Origin: JBFMFR01 sp040752025
Lineage (GTDB): Bacteria > Chloroflexota > Anaerolineae > Anaerolineales > UBA4823
Length of the DNA stretch: 50,826 nt
NCBI GenBank assembly: GCA_040752025.1
Contig: JBFMFR010000052.1
Coordinates: 1-50,826, forward strand
Reading direction: 5' to 3'
Shown: positions 33,985 to 42,445 of the stretch, in pieces
How positions within the stretch are numbered: position 1 is the stretch's first letter
Layout of the letters: every line of letters begins with the position of its first letter
Notes under the pieces: model-generated
Told to the model about the DNA's origin: nothing
The model's input: the letters and a program-made list of their open reading frames with translations, nothing else
The model's database searches: none
Position numbers and translations under genes: made by a program

Positions 33985-34893
33985 TTAGGAACTGGATAAA
34001 CGTTCCAGTTTCATGCTGATCTCGCGCCACTGGATCTTGGAGACGCCGAGTTTCTGGCGGATTTTATTGTGATCCATGCCGGACTGCCAGTCGTTGAGGG
34101 CGCAAGTCCAGCGGCACATGTCGAAGGACAGGTGCTTCTCCAGGCCGGCTTCTTCGCCCAGATCTTCGAGCAAATATTCCAGGCGGCGCGGCGACCAGGG
34201 GAAGAGACGCTCGCCTAGCTCATACTGGGCGCTGTATTCCTGATAGGCCTGTATCCAGGAATCGGGCAAAGCGATTTTGCGCTCTTTGTAGCGATTCTGT
34301 GGGCTGGCGTAGCGAACAAAGAGCAGCGGCCCGGCTTCGGCTTGCAAGTCAACGTGGTTGGGGCTGAGCGCCAGGCATTCGCCTTTTTTGATGCCTGTGG
34401 CCAGGAGCAAGGCCAGCAGGGCATACGAACGGGCGTCGGGCCTGGCGGCGCGGCGGTGCTGTTCGGCGGCATCCAGCACGGCCTGGGTTTCCTGGGAGGT
34501 GAGCACGGTGGGCAGCGGGCTGATGACAGACTTTTGCGGCACTTTTTCGGCAGGGTCGATCAACACAACCCCGTTCTGGTGCAACCAGCGAAAGAAAGCT
34601 TTGATGGAAGTGATGCGACGGGCGAGGGTCTTCGGGCTACAGGGTACGCCGCGCCCGGCTTGCAACCAATCCAGGAAATTGTTGATATCAAATGTAGTGA
34701 TGCTGCCCAGGGTACGATCAGCAGGGAGATAGGAAGCCAGCAGGCGCATGTCGGCGATAAAGGCTTTGATGGTGTGGGGGGAAGCGCCCTGGTCGTCCAG
34801 GTAGTAGCGCCAGGCTTTGATAGTGGGGATGAGCAGATTTTGGGCGGTGATGTGGACGGGGATGGGAGCCTCTTCGGCATTGGCAGGTGACAT
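33985..34893 (-). CDS. Tyrosine-recombinase-like protein without catalytic residues
   Basis: 302 residues from ATG 34893 (AGGAGG 6 nt upstream). Residues about 20-110 match the N-terminal SAM-like core-binding domain (TIKAWRYYLDDQGASPHTIK, ITSIKAFFRWLHQNG). The C-terminal half has the recombinase fold (LLALLLATGIKKGECLAL). Active-site positions are altered: the usual LRxGE Arg is Lys (IKKGE), the H-x-x-R box reads SFDMCRW, so its His is Asp while the Arg stays, the next His is Trp, and no Tyr follows in the C-terminal segment (LGVSKIQWREISMKLERL). It probably binds DNA without cutting it. A strong promoter of its own lies upstream. Confidence 0.8.
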   Translation of the reverse strand: MSPANAEEAPIPVHITAQNLLIPTIKAWRYYLDDQGASPHTIKAFIADMRLLASYLPADRTLGSITTFDINNFLDWLQAGRGVPCSPKTLARRITSIKAFFRWLHQNGVVLIDPAEKVPQKSVISPLPTVLTSQETQAVLDAAEQHRRAARPDARSYALLALLLATGIKKGECLALSPNHVDLQAEAGPLLFVRYASPQNRYKERKIALPDSWIQAYQEYSAQYELGERLFPWSPRRLEYLLEDLGEEAGLEKHLSFDMCRWTCALNDWQSGMDHNKIRQKLGVSKIQWREISMKLERLSSS

Positions 34894-34935
34894 GTCCAAC
34901 CTCCTGAACTGCGGATAGCTTTTTCGTATAGTCTA

Positions 34936-34964
34936 AGTCTAGCGCATGTGCTTGAATCTGTCAA
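34936..34964 (-). promoter_or_regulatory. Promoter of the recombinase-like gene
   Basis: Minus strand TTGACA (34959-34964), exactly 17 nt, TAGACT (34936-34941). It is one of the best promoters in the window. It gives a leader of about 35 nt before the AGGAGG of ATG 34893. Confidence 0.75.
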
Positions 34965-35005
34965 TGCACAAAGTTTTTATGCACCAGGTTTTGGTACGTA
35001 AAGGG

Positions 35006-35045
35006 TATAATTGCGGACGCGGCGATCGGCGACCGCGGCGGTCGC
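35006..35045 (+). promoter_or_regulatory. -10 and leader hairpin of the lipoprotein gene
   Basis: TATAAT (35006-35011), then a GC-rich perfect stem GCGACC-GCGGC-GGTCGC (35029-35045) early in the leader, 80 nt before ATG 35125. The -35 is not evident. The stem may stabilise the leader or act in regulation. Confidence 0.45.
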
Positions 35046-35124
35046 AGACCACTGCCTATCCATAATAACTGGATTGCCCGGCGCAAGCGGCAATTCAAGA
35101 CAGATGCATAGAAGGAGGCAACTG

Positions 35125-35505
35125 ATGAAAATTGTACAGGCTGTATTGTTGGTTTTGATCCTGGCGTCTTTGAGCGCTTGCAATTCTGCGACGGCTACGC
35201 CGACACAAGCACCATCCGGGTATCCTGGCCCGGGCGCACAGCCCACGGCGCCAGCGGTGTTGCAAAACCCGGAGGTGCTGTATCCTGATCTAACAGATGG
35301 CAGTGAGGTATCCTGGAGTCAGGCGGCGGGGATGATCTTGAACGGTGAAGTGGCCAAAGTGACGCAATCTCAGGATCTCAAGGTAACGCTGAGCCTCAAA
35401 GACGGGCGCACCCTGCTTACCACCGAGGCGCAGATCGACCAGGTGCTGAGGGTGGTCGAGATGTGCGGCGATAAGTGCAAGGGGATTGAGACCGCGACCG
35501 AATAA
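35125..35505 (+). CDS. Small lipoprotein
   Basis: 126 residues from ATG 35125 (AAGGAGG 6 nt upstream). Lipoprotein signal LVLILASLSAC, then a Thr/Pro/Gly-rich linker (residues about 25-45). The soluble part (about 50-126) contains SWSQAAGMILNGEVAKVTQS and KDGRTLLTTEAQIDQVL, which resembles the short domain found beside FtsH/Yhh-type extracellular loops (Trp-x-x-Ala-x-x-hydrophobic-x-x-Gly-x-Val). A pair of Cys residues (MCGDKCKG) lies near the end. Function unknown; anchored outside the membrane. Confidence 0.75.
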   Translation: MKIVQAVLLVLILASLSACNSATATPTQAPSGYPGPGAQPTAPAVLQNPEVLYPDLTDGSEVSWSQAAGMILNGEVAKVTQSQDLKVTLSLKDGRTLLTTEAQIDQVLRVVEMCGDKCKGIETATE

Positions 35506-35524
35506 AGCCTGCAGTTTGAGGGGG

Positions 35525-36097
35525 TTAGCTGGTGGGTAGATTGCCCTGCAAGCCCAACTCAGGGGCGATGCGACGCATGGCCTGGATAACGTTATCGACG
35601 TGCTCCCACAAGGGCACGTCGAATTCTTCTGCCGCTTTGGCGATCTCTTCGCGGTTGGCCCCGGCGGCAAAAGAACGATCTTTCCATTTCTTCTTAACGG
35701 AAGAGGCCTCCAGGTCGAGCAGGGAGCGGGAAGGGCGCACCAGGGCTACCGCAGTGACCAGGCCGGTGATTTCATCGCAGGCGTACAGGGCTTTTTCCAT
35801 CAGAGACTGGCGAGGCACGCCGGTGTGGTCGGCGTGGCTCAGGACGGCGCGCACAATCTCTTCGGGCACGTCGCGCTGGCGCAGGATGGGCGCGCCAGCC
35901 TGAGGGTGCTCTTCGAGGGTAGGGTGGATTTCCCAATCGAAATCGTGCAGCAGGCCAGTCGCGCCCCAGGTCTCGACATCCTGGCCGAGCTTCTCGGCGT
36001 AGAAGCGCATGGCGGCTTCTACTGCCAGCATGTGGCGCACCAGGTTCTCGTTCTGGATGTATTCGTGCACGATGGCGAGGGCTTCGGATCGGTTCAT
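35525..36097 (-). CDS. HD-domain hydrolase
   Basis: 190 residues from ATG 36097 (GGAGG 4-5 nt upstream). HD-superfamily metal ligands: H22 in VRHMLAVEAAM, H51-D52 in GLLHDFDWE, H88 and D90 in LSHADHTG, and D108 in ACDEITGLV. This single-domain form is a metal-dependent phosphohydrolase; stand-alone members with HDxDWE act on nucleotides or related phosphates, but no substrate can be assigned. Its start overlaps the stop of the SanA-like gene (ATGA), so the two form a coupled operon. Confidence 0.9.
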   Translation of the reverse strand: MNRSEALAIVHEYIQNENLVRHMLAVEAAMRFYAEKLGQDVETWGATGLLHDFDWEIHPTLEEHPQAGAPILRQRDVPEEIVRAVLSHADHTGVPRQSLMEKALYACDEITGLVTAVALVRPSRSLLDLEASSVKKKWKDRSFAAGANREEIAKAAEEFDVPLWEHVDNVIQAMRRIAPELGLQGNLPTS

Positions 36098-36756
36098 TGT
36101 GCCTCCAAAGGGAAGATGGGTTCGGGTTTGCCCATGACGGGCAAAGGGCGGGTGATGTGCACCTCCCACAAGGCTACCAGGGTGGCAGGCACTTCACGGA
36201 GATTCCAGTAGAGCAGCGAGGCTTTGCGGTAGACGCGGCGGGTGGCGGGAACGCCGCTGGCGGGCAGGCCTAGCTGGTTGCAAAGGTACAGGGCGCGCGG
36301 CAGGTGGAAACCCTGCGTGACCAGGATGGCCTGTTCGACGCCGAAGATGTGCAGGGCGCGGTAACAGGTGTCGTAGGTGCGTCGGCCGGCGTAGTCGAGC
36401 ACGATGGCATCGTCAGGAATGCCTAATTGCAAGGCGTAGGCGCGCATGGCAGCGGGTTCGTTGTAATTTACGAAGCGGTTATCACCGCTCATGAGGAGTT
36501 TCTCGACTTTGCCGGACAGGTACAGGTCGGCAGCAGTCTCGACACGGTCGCGCAGCACCGGCGTGGGGCTGCCATCCCGCCAAAGGCCAGCGCCGAAAAC
36601 GATGGCGACGCGAGCGGGCGGCACCTGGGCCTGTGTGTAGAGCTGGCTGTGCGTGCGCCAGAGGATAAACAGGCGCGATAGGGTCAATGTAAGCGGTACA
36701 AGCAGTGCAACCAACAACAATAAACGGAATATCATCTTTCCTATAAACCTCAACAT
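36094..36756 (-). CDS. SanA/ElyC/YdcF-family (DUF218) membrane protein
   Basis: 220 residues. One N-terminal membrane helix (IFRLLLLVALLVPLTLTL) precedes a DUF218 domain: VAIVFGAGLWRDGSPTPVLR, LLMSGDNRFVNYNEPAAM, AGRRTYDTCYRALHIFGV and VTQGFHLPRALYLC. SanA-type proteins contribute to envelope integrity and peptidoglycan/vancomycin phenotypes; the chemistry is unclear. ATG 36756 has no ribosome binding site but TAAAAT ends 6 nt upstream (leaderless); ATG 36735 with TAGGA 4 nt upstream is an alternative start. Coupled to the HD gene downstream. Confidence 0.9.
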   Translation of the reverse strand: MLRFIGKMIFRLLLLVALLVPLTLTLSRLFILWRTHSQLYTQAQVPPARVAIVFGAGLWRDGSPTPVLRDRVETAADLYLSGKVEKLLMSGDNRFVNYNEPAAMRAYALQLGIPDDAIVLDYAGRRTYDTCYRALHIFGVEQAILVTQGFHLPRALYLCNQLGLPASGVPATRRVYRKASLLYWNLREVPATLVALWEVHITRPLPVMGKPEPIFPLEAQ

Positions 36757-36762
36757 AGGCCG

Positions 36763-36768
36763 ATTTTA
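36763..36768 (-). promoter_or_regulatory. -10-like hexamer 6 nt before sanA-like ATG
   Basis: Minus strand TAAAAT, then CGGCCT and ATG 36756. This is the same spacing as at 7989 and 18088, consistent with a leaderless start. The -35 is weak. Confidence 0.4.
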
Positions 36769-36782
36769 CCACTGACTGCCTC

Positions 36783-36811
36783 TTGCCTGTAGCCCCGCAA
36801 GAGGTTACAAT
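36783..36811 (+). promoter_or_regulatory. folC promoter with near-zero leader
   Basis: TTGCCT (36783-36788), 17 nt, TACAAT (36806-36811), then only 10 nt to the ATG at 36822. Transcription should begin about 3-5 nt before the start codon, so no ribosome binding site can precede it. Confidence 0.6.
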
Positions 36812-36821
36812 CCCTAGACTT

Positions 36822-38219
36822 ATGGAGACAGAATCGGATTACCAGGCTGCCCTGGAATACTTGTATAGCTTTGTGGATTTTAGCCTGACGCGCGGTTTCC
36901 GCTTCTCACCCGACCAGTTCGAACTGGGCCGGATGCGGGATTTCATGGCGCATCTGGGACATCCGGACCAGGCTTACCCGATCCTGCACGTGGCAGGCAC
37001 CAAGGGCAAAGGCTCGGTGGCGGCGTTGTGCGCCAGCGCTTTGCGCGCCGCCGGGTACCGGGTGGGGCTGTATACCTCGCCACACCTGATGGATTACGCT
37101 GAACGCATCCAGTTGGACGGGAGCGCCATCCCACACCAGGAATTGGTGGCGTTGGTGGAAGAAATCAGACCCTACCTGGATGCGGGCACACGACTGACGA
37201 CTTTCGAGATCACCACGGCGCTGGCCTTCCTGTATTTCGCCCGCCAGGGCGCGACAGCAGTGGTGGCAGAGGTGGGCCTGGGGGGAAGATTGGACGCGAC
37301 CAACGTGGTCATGCCGCGCGTGGCGGTGATCACTTCAATATCCTATGATCATGTGAACGTGTTGGGGCACACGCTGGCAGAAATCGCCAGCGAAAAAGCG
37401 GGAATTATCAAGCCAGGCGTGCCTGTGGTGGTTGCGCCTCAGAAAGAGGAGGCGCGCCTGGTCATCGAAAGGGCGGCGGCAGAACAGGCGGCTCCACTGA
37501 TCCGGGTGGGGCAAGATGTGCTGTTCACGCTGGTGAGCCATACGCTGGACGGGCAGATGCTGCTGGCCTGGCGACCGGAAGAACAGGCGCAGGTGGAGGC
37601 TTACCTGGAAGGCAGGGGGCCGGCGGGATGGGAGCCGGTGAGCCTGACGATCCCGCTGCTGGGCCACCACCAGGTGGAAAACGCGGCGACAGCTTACGCG
37701 GCGCTGCAGACAGCGCACCAGCAGGGGCTAGAGCTGGGCGAGGCTGCTATTCGCGCCGGTTTTGCCCAGGTAAGCTGGCCGGGACGCTTCGAAGTGCTGC
37801 GGCGCGAGCCGCCGGTGGTGATCGACTCGGCGCACAACCGCGATTCGGCCCTGAAGTTGCGCCTGGCGCTGGATGATTATTACCCGGGGCGAGCGGTGGT
37901 GCTGGTGTTCGGCGCTTCGGAGGACAAGGATGTGGAAGGGATGTTCGCCGAACTGATGCCGCGCGTACAACAGGTGATCGCTACTCGCTCCTATCACCCG
38001 CGGGCGATGGAACCGGAACTGCTGGTCGAACTGGCACAGCGATACGGCAAGCCTGCCAGGGTGGTTGGGGCGGTCGAAGATGCACTGGTAGAGGCAATAC
38101 AGCAGGCGGGGCAGGAAGCGCTGGTGCTGGCGACGGGCAGCCTGTTTGTGGCTGCCGGGGTGCGCGAGACCTGGTACAATGGCTGTTTAGATCTTGAAGC
38201 AGGTAAAACTGCGGTTTAG
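36822..38219 (+). CDS. folC: Folylpolyglutamate/dihydrofolate synthase
   Basis: 465 residues from ATG 36822; the frame continues upstream to a TTG but only into promoter DNA. Mur-ligase-type fold with P-loop HVAGTKGKGSVAALC (59-65), omega loop YTSPHLMDYAERI, AEVGLGGRLDATNV, the carbamylated-Lys region EIASEKAGIIKPG, and the C-terminal domain with FGASEDKDVEGM. It ligates glutamate to dihydropteroate and/or extends folate polyglutamates using ATP in the cytosol. The next gene, lon, starts 21 nt downstream on the same strand. Confidence 0.96.
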   Translation: METESDYQAALEYLYSFVDFSLTRGFRFSPDQFELGRMRDFMAHLGHPDQAYPILHVAGTKGKGSVAALCASALRAAGYRVGLYTSPHLMDYAERIQLDGSAIPHQELVALVEEIRPYLDAGTRLTTFEITTALAFLYFARQGATAVVAEVGLGGRLDATNVVMPRVAVITSISYDHVNVLGHTLAEIASEKAGIIKPGVPVVVAPQKEEARLVIERAAAEQAAPLIRVGQDVLFTLVSHTLDGQMLLAWRPEEQAQVEAYLEGRGPAGWEPVSLTIPLLGHHQVENAATAYAALQTAHQQGLELGEAAIRAGFAQVSWPGRFEVLRREPPVVIDSAHNRDSALKLRLALDDYYPGRAVVLVFGASEDKDVEGMFAELMPRVQQVIATRSYHPRAMEPELLVELAQRYGKPARVVGAVEDALVEAIQQAGQEALVLATGSLFVAAGVRETWYNGCLDLEAGKTAV

Positions 38220-38240
38220 CGATAAACCGGGGAGTTATGG

Positions 38241-40784
38241 ATGAAAAATCATGATTGGTATTATCGGGACGATGATGAGGATTTTGGGGATGCACTGCAT
38301 CGCAGAACGGAGGAGCTTTACGGCGTTCCGGATGCGGTGATCGACGCAGATGGGCTGATCGAATGTCCGGTCCTGCCGCTGCGCGACATGGTGGTCTTTC
38401 CACGCATGATCTCGCCGATCTTCGTTTCGCAGGAAGCGGCGATGCTGGCTGTAGAGGAAGCGCAACTGAACGACCAGACCGTAATCGCGCTGGTGCAGCA
38501 AGATGCGGACGAGGAAGAACCGGGGATACACGATTTCTATCCAATCGGCGTGGAGATGGCAGTTGGGCGCCTGTTGAGCATGCCGGATAACTCGAGTTCG
38601 GCGCTGGTTCAAGGCCGCCGCCGCGTGGAGGTGGTGGAGTTCGTGCAGGAAGAGCCCTTCTTGCTCGTACGGGCGCGCCCGATCTACGAAACGGTGGAAG
38701 TGGACCGCCAGACGGACGCGACCATGCGCACCGCCTTGGAAATGTTCCAGAAGTGCGTGCAGCTTGACCGCAGCATGCCGGAGGAAGCTTATCTGTATGC
38801 GATGAACATCGAGGACCCAGGCTGGCTGGCGGATATGATTGTGACGGCGATTGCGCCGCCGCTGTCGACGCGCCAGGACTTGCTCAACACGCTTGACCCG
38901 CTGGAACGGCTCAAAATGGTGGTCACGTTGTTGGCGAAGGAAGCTGACGTGCTCGAACTGGAGGACGAGATCCATTCACGCGCCCAGAGCGAGGTGGACC
39001 GCACGCAGCGCGAGTTCTACCTGCGAGAGCAAATGAAGGTGATCCAGTCCGAACTGGGCGAAGGCGATCCCTGGGCCAGGGAGCTGTACGAGCTGCAAAC
39101 GCGGGTCGAGTCAGCGGGGCTGCCCGAGGAAGTGCAGGTGCGGGCGCTCAAAGAGGTAGAACGCCTGGGACAGATGCCGCCGATGTCGCCCGAGGTGGGC
39201 ATCATCCGCACCTATGTGGAATGGATCCTGGAGCTGCCGTGGGCAACGGTGACGGAAGACAACCTGGATGTGCGCCATGCGGGCGAAATCCTGGAAAACG
39301 ACCATTATGGCCTGCCCAAGGCCAAGGAGCGCATCCTGGAGTACATCGCGGTGCGCAGCCTGAACCCCAAGCGCCTGCGCCAGCCGATCCTGTGCTTCGT
39401 GGGCGCGCCTGGCACGGGCAAGACTTCTTTAGGGCGATCGATCGCCGAAGCATTAGGGCGCAAGTTCGTGCGCCTGTCACTGGGTGGGGTGCGCGACGAG
39501 GCGGAAATCCGCGGCCACCGGCGCACCTACATCGGGGCGCTGCCCGGGCGTATCTTGCAGACCATGCGCCGGGCAGGCTCGATCAACCCGTTGTTCATGC
39601 TGGACGAGATCGATAAGCTGGGACAGGATTTCCGCGGCGACCCGGCCTCGGCGCTGCTGGAAGTGCTCGACCCGGAGCAGAATTTCGCTTTTTCGGATCA
39701 TTACCTGGAACTGCCGTTCGATCTATCCAAAGTGATGTTCATTACGACAGCAAATTCGATCGGGACGATCCCGCCAGCCCTGCTGGACCGGATGGAATTG
39801 ATCGAGTTCCCCGGTTATATCGAAGAGGAAAAACTGGAAATCGCCCGGCGCTTCCTGCTGCCCAGGCAGTTGGACGAGAACGGCTTGCAAACTGGCGAGC
39901 TGCGCCTGGCGGATCAGACGGTGCAGCGCATGATCCGCGAGTACACTTACGAAGCGGGCGTGCGCAACCTGGAGCGCGAGATCGGGCGGGTGTGCCGCAA
40001 GGTGGCGCGCCTGAAAGCTGAAGGCAAACGCTTCCCATCTTACGTCGCGCCGGACGCACTGGAGCGCTTCCTGGGGCCGCCGCAGTTCTTCGACCTGGAG
40101 GCCGAGCGCCAAAATGAGGTGGGCGTGGCTACGGCAGTGGCCTGGACGGAGAACGGCGGCGAGATCATGCCGGTGGAAGTGCTGTTGATCGAAGGCAAGG
40201 GCAACCTGCAAATCACGGGCCAGATCGGGAACGTGATGCAGGAATCGGCCCAGGCGGCGCTGTCTTTCCTGAAATCCAGGGCGCGGCAGTTCGAGATCGA
40301 CCCGGTGGTGTTCGAGGAGATTGACATCCACATCCACATCCCGGAGGGAGCGATCCCCAAGGACGGCCCCAGCGCGGGCATTACCATCTGCACGGCGTTG
40401 GTCTCGGCCTTCACCGGGCGAGAGGTCAAACGCGAGGTGGGCATGACCGGGGAAATCACGCTGCGCGGGCGGGTGCTGCCGGTGGGCGGCGTGCGCGAGA
40501 AAGTGCTGGCGGCGCACCGGGCAGGCCTGAAGACGGTGATCCTGCCCAAGCGCAACCTGAAAGACCTGGTGGATGTGCCCAAGCGCGCCCGCAGCGAAAT
40601 GAACCTCGTGCCAGTGGAGCACGTGGACCAGGTGCTGGAAATAGCCCTGGTGGCGTTAGCACCCAAGCCGCGCTCACTGCGGGCGCGGCGCAGCACGGCG
40701 AAGAGCGAAGAGGGACGAGCGACCAGCCAGGAGGAACACAGCTCCCGGACTGGAGAGGCGCAGTCCATCCAACCGGGCGTTTAG
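38241..40784 (+). CDS. lon: ATP-dependent protease Lon
   Basis: 847 residues; GGGGAG 6 nt upstream. A short acidic N-terminal extension (about 40 residues) precedes the Lon substrate-binding domain (LPLRDMVVFPRM), a long helical segment, the AAA+ module (Walker A GAPGTGKTSLGRSIA with K394, Walker B FMLDEIDKL), and the LonA-type protease domain with catalytic S711 in KDGPSAG and K754 in REKVLAAH. It degrades misfolded and regulatory proteins in the cytosol. The tail after residue 810 is Ser/Arg/Glu-rich and low in complexity. A terminator follows; likely co-transcribed with folC. Confidence 0.98.
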   Translation: MKNHDWYYRDDDEDFGDALHRRTEELYGVPDAVIDADGLIECPVLPLRDMVVFPRMISPIFVSQEAAMLAVEEAQLNDQTVIALVQQDADEEEPGIHDFYPIGVEMAVGRLLSMPDNSSSALVQGRRRVEVVEFVQEEPFLLVRARPIYETVEVDRQTDATMRTALEMFQKCVQLDRSMPEEAYLYAMNIEDPGWLADMIVTAIAPPLSTRQDLLNTLDPLERLKMVVTLLAKEADVLELEDEIHSRAQSEVDRTQREFYLREQMKVIQSELGEGDPWARELYELQTRVESAGLPEEVQVRALKEVERLGQMPPMSPEVGIIRTYVEWILELPWATVTEDNLDVRHAGEILENDHYGLPKAKERILEYIAVRSLNPKRLRQPILCFVGAPGTGKTSLGRSIAEALGRKFVRLSLGGVRDEAEIRGHRRTYIGALPGRILQTMRRAGSINPLFMLDEIDKLGQDFRGDPASALLEVLDPEQNFAFSDHYLELPFDLSKVMFITTANSIGTIPPALLDRMELIEFPGYIEEEKLEIARRFLLPRQLDENGLQTGELRLADQTVQRMIREYTYEAGVRNLEREIGRVCRKVARLKAEGKRFPSYVAPDALERFLGPPQFFDLEAERQNEVGVATAVAWTENGGEIMPVEVLLIEGKGNLQITGQIGNVMQESAQAALSFLKSRARQFEIDPVVFEEIDIHIHIPEGAIPKDGPSAGITICTALVSAFTGREVKREVGMTGEITLRGRVLPVGGVREKVLAAHRAGLKTVILPKRNLKDLVDVPKRARSEMNLVPVEHVDQVLEIALVALAPKPRSLRARRSTAKSEEGRATSQEEHSSRTGEAQSIQPGV

Positions 40785-40793
40785 GTTTGTAGG

Positions 40794-40833
40794 CAAGCCC
40801 GCCTGGGGGATCGAAATCCCCTTGGGCTTGTTT
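40794..40833 (+). terminator. Terminator after lon
   Basis: CAAGCCC/GGGCTTG as an outer stem and GGGGAT-CGAA-ATCCCC as an inner stem, followed by TTTG. It begins 9 nt after the lon stop and separates it from the next gene. Confidence 0.75.
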
Positions 40834-40872
40834 GACAGCAGCAGGGACAGGTTTTTGCTGAGGAAAGTGAGT

Positions 40873-42309
40873 ATGGCGGGCGGCGATCTGCAACTGCTTG
40901 ACATTCCAAGTCTGTTGGCCAAAGGCATGGGGCCGGGGCTGCATTGGTTCCCGGCGGACGTGAGCGCGGCGCGCCTGGCGGCGGTGATGGCAGCGATGGC
41001 GAACACGAACGGCGGCACGGTGCTTCTGGGGGTGGCGCCGCGCTCCGGGCAAATACAGGGTTTGCCTGACCCGGAACAAACCCTGGACTGCGTCTTCCAG
41101 GCGGCGCTGTTATGCGACCCGCCGCTGGTGCTGCCGATACCGCAGGTGGCGCGCGTCGAGGGCTCCCAGGTGGCGCGGGTTACGATCCCAGCCGGGCTGC
41201 CGCATGTCTACAGCCTGGAGGGGCGCTACCTGGGCCGGGAGGGCATGCAGAGCAACCCGCTGTCGGCGCGGCGCCTGCGCCAGTTATTGATGGAGCGCGG
41301 CGTGGTGCAGTTCGAGGCGCAGCTCCCGCCTGGAGCCAGCCTGGATGACCTGGACCCGCAGAAAGTGGCGGCTTATGTACAGGCTTTGGATTTGCCTGGT
41401 GATGAAGATGTGGAGCAGGCGCTGCTGCGGCGCGGCTGCCTGCGCTGCGAGGAGCGTAAAGTCCAGCGGGCAGAGGAGGCCAGCGCCTGCCTGCGGCCGA
41501 CTTACGCGGCTTTGCTGCTCTTTGGCCGGCACCCGCAGCAGTGGCTGCCTAACGCCACGATCCTGGCAGCGCGCTTCACCGGCGTGACTCTGGCTGACCG
41601 CTACTTCAAGCAGGAGATGCGCGGCACGCTGCCCGAACAACTGCGCCTGGCAGAGGCTTTCGCCCGCGAGAACCTGCGCAGCGTGGTGCGGCTGGTGGGG
41701 TTGACTCACGAGGAGATGTTGGAATACCCGCCAGAAGCGCTGCGCGAGCTGCTGGTGAACGCCGTGGCGCATCGCGACTACAACATGCAGGGGGACAATA
41801 TCCACCTGTATATTTTCTCTGACCGGATCGAAATCCACTCTCCCGGCGGGCTGCCGGGACCAATGAACCTGGATAACCTGCTGGAAGCGCGCTTCTCGCG
41901 CAACGCGGTGATCATGCAGGTGCTCTCCGACCTGGGGTTCGTCGAGCGCCTGGGCTACGGCCTGAACCGGGTGGTGGATGTGGTGCGCACGCACGGCCTG
42001 CCGGCGCCGCGCTTCGAGGAAGCGGCGGGCTCGTTCCGGGTGACGCTGCAAGGGGCGCCGCCGGAAACTCAGGCGCTGGCAGCGCTGCCGGATCTGCAAG
42101 GCTACCTGGAGATGGGACTCAACCCGCGCCAGCAGCAGGCGATTGCTTTCTTGCTGCAGCGCAAGCGCATCACCAACCGCCAGTACCAGGACCTGTGCCC
42201 GGATGTCTCAGCGGAGACGCTACGGCGTGACCTGGCGGACCTGGTGAGCCAGGGGCTGCTGATCAAGGTGGGGGATAAGCGGGCGACGTATTATATTCTG
42301 AAGCGGTAA
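40873..42309 (+). CDS. Schlafen/AlbA-type ATP-binding protein with winged helix
   Basis: 478 residues from ATG 40873 (GAGG 10 nt upstream). The N-terminal AlbA_2 (Schlafen-like) domain has AAMANTNGGTVLLGVAPRSG and AGLPHVYSLEGRYLGREG. A middle region and a HATPase_c_4-like domain follow: ALRELLVNAVAHRDYNMQG, FSDRIEIHSPGGLPGP and RLGYGLNRVVDVV. The C-terminus is a DeoR-like winged helix (KRITNRQYQDL, AETLRRDLADLVSQG). Such proteins are annotated as transcriptional regulators or RecG-like ATP-binding proteins; some Schlafen relatives act in antiviral defence. The ligand is unknown. Located after lon but separated from it by a terminator. Confidence 0.88.
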   Translation: MAGGDLQLLDIPSLLAKGMGPGLHWFPADVSAARLAAVMAAMANTNGGTVLLGVAPRSGQIQGLPDPEQTLDCVFQAALLCDPPLVLPIPQVARVEGSQVARVTIPAGLPHVYSLEGRYLGREGMQSNPLSARRLRQLLMERGVVQFEAQLPPGASLDDLDPQKVAAYVQALDLPGDEDVEQALLRRGCLRCEERKVQRAEEASACLRPTYAALLLFGRHPQQWLPNATILAARFTGVTLADRYFKQEMRGTLPEQLRLAEAFARENLRSVVRLVGLTHEEMLEYPPEALRELLVNAVAHRDYNMQGDNIHLYIFSDRIEIHSPGGLPGPMNLDNLLEARFSRNAVIMQVLSDLGFVERLGYGLNRVVDVVRTHGLPAPRFEEAAGSFRVTLQGAPPETQALAALPDLQGYLEMGLNPRQQQAIAFLLQRKRITNRQYQDLCPDVSAETLRRDLADLVSQGLLIKVGDKRATYYILKR

Positions 42310-42313
42310 AAGA

Positions 42314-42364
42314 CCTGGCCGGGCATTCATGCCAGGCCTAGATAGCAGCGCCGGATGAATCCGG
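42314..42364. terminator. Two hairpins after the Schlafen-type gene
   Basis: CCTGGC (42314-42319)/GCCAGG (42331-42336), with internal GGCAT-TC-ATGCC, then a second perfect stem CCGGAT-GA-ATCCGG (42351-42364). Neither has a T-tract. They lie within 55 nt of the stop codon and probably mark transcript ends. Confidence 0.45.
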
Positions 42365-42424
42365 CTTGAAAGAGGCCCGCTGACGAGGCGCGGGATAATA
42401 GGGTAATCCAATCGCGGAATTTTT

Positions 42425-42445
42425 ATGAAGGATGTGAACCTTCAT
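42425..42445. terminator. Hairpin overlapping the hicB-like stop
   Basis: ATGAAGG-7 nt-CCTTCAT is a perfect 7-bp stem that includes the stop codon of the hicB-like gene. It is probably a terminator or mRNA-protecting stem. Nothing coding is evident between 42365 and 42424. Confidence 0.45.
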
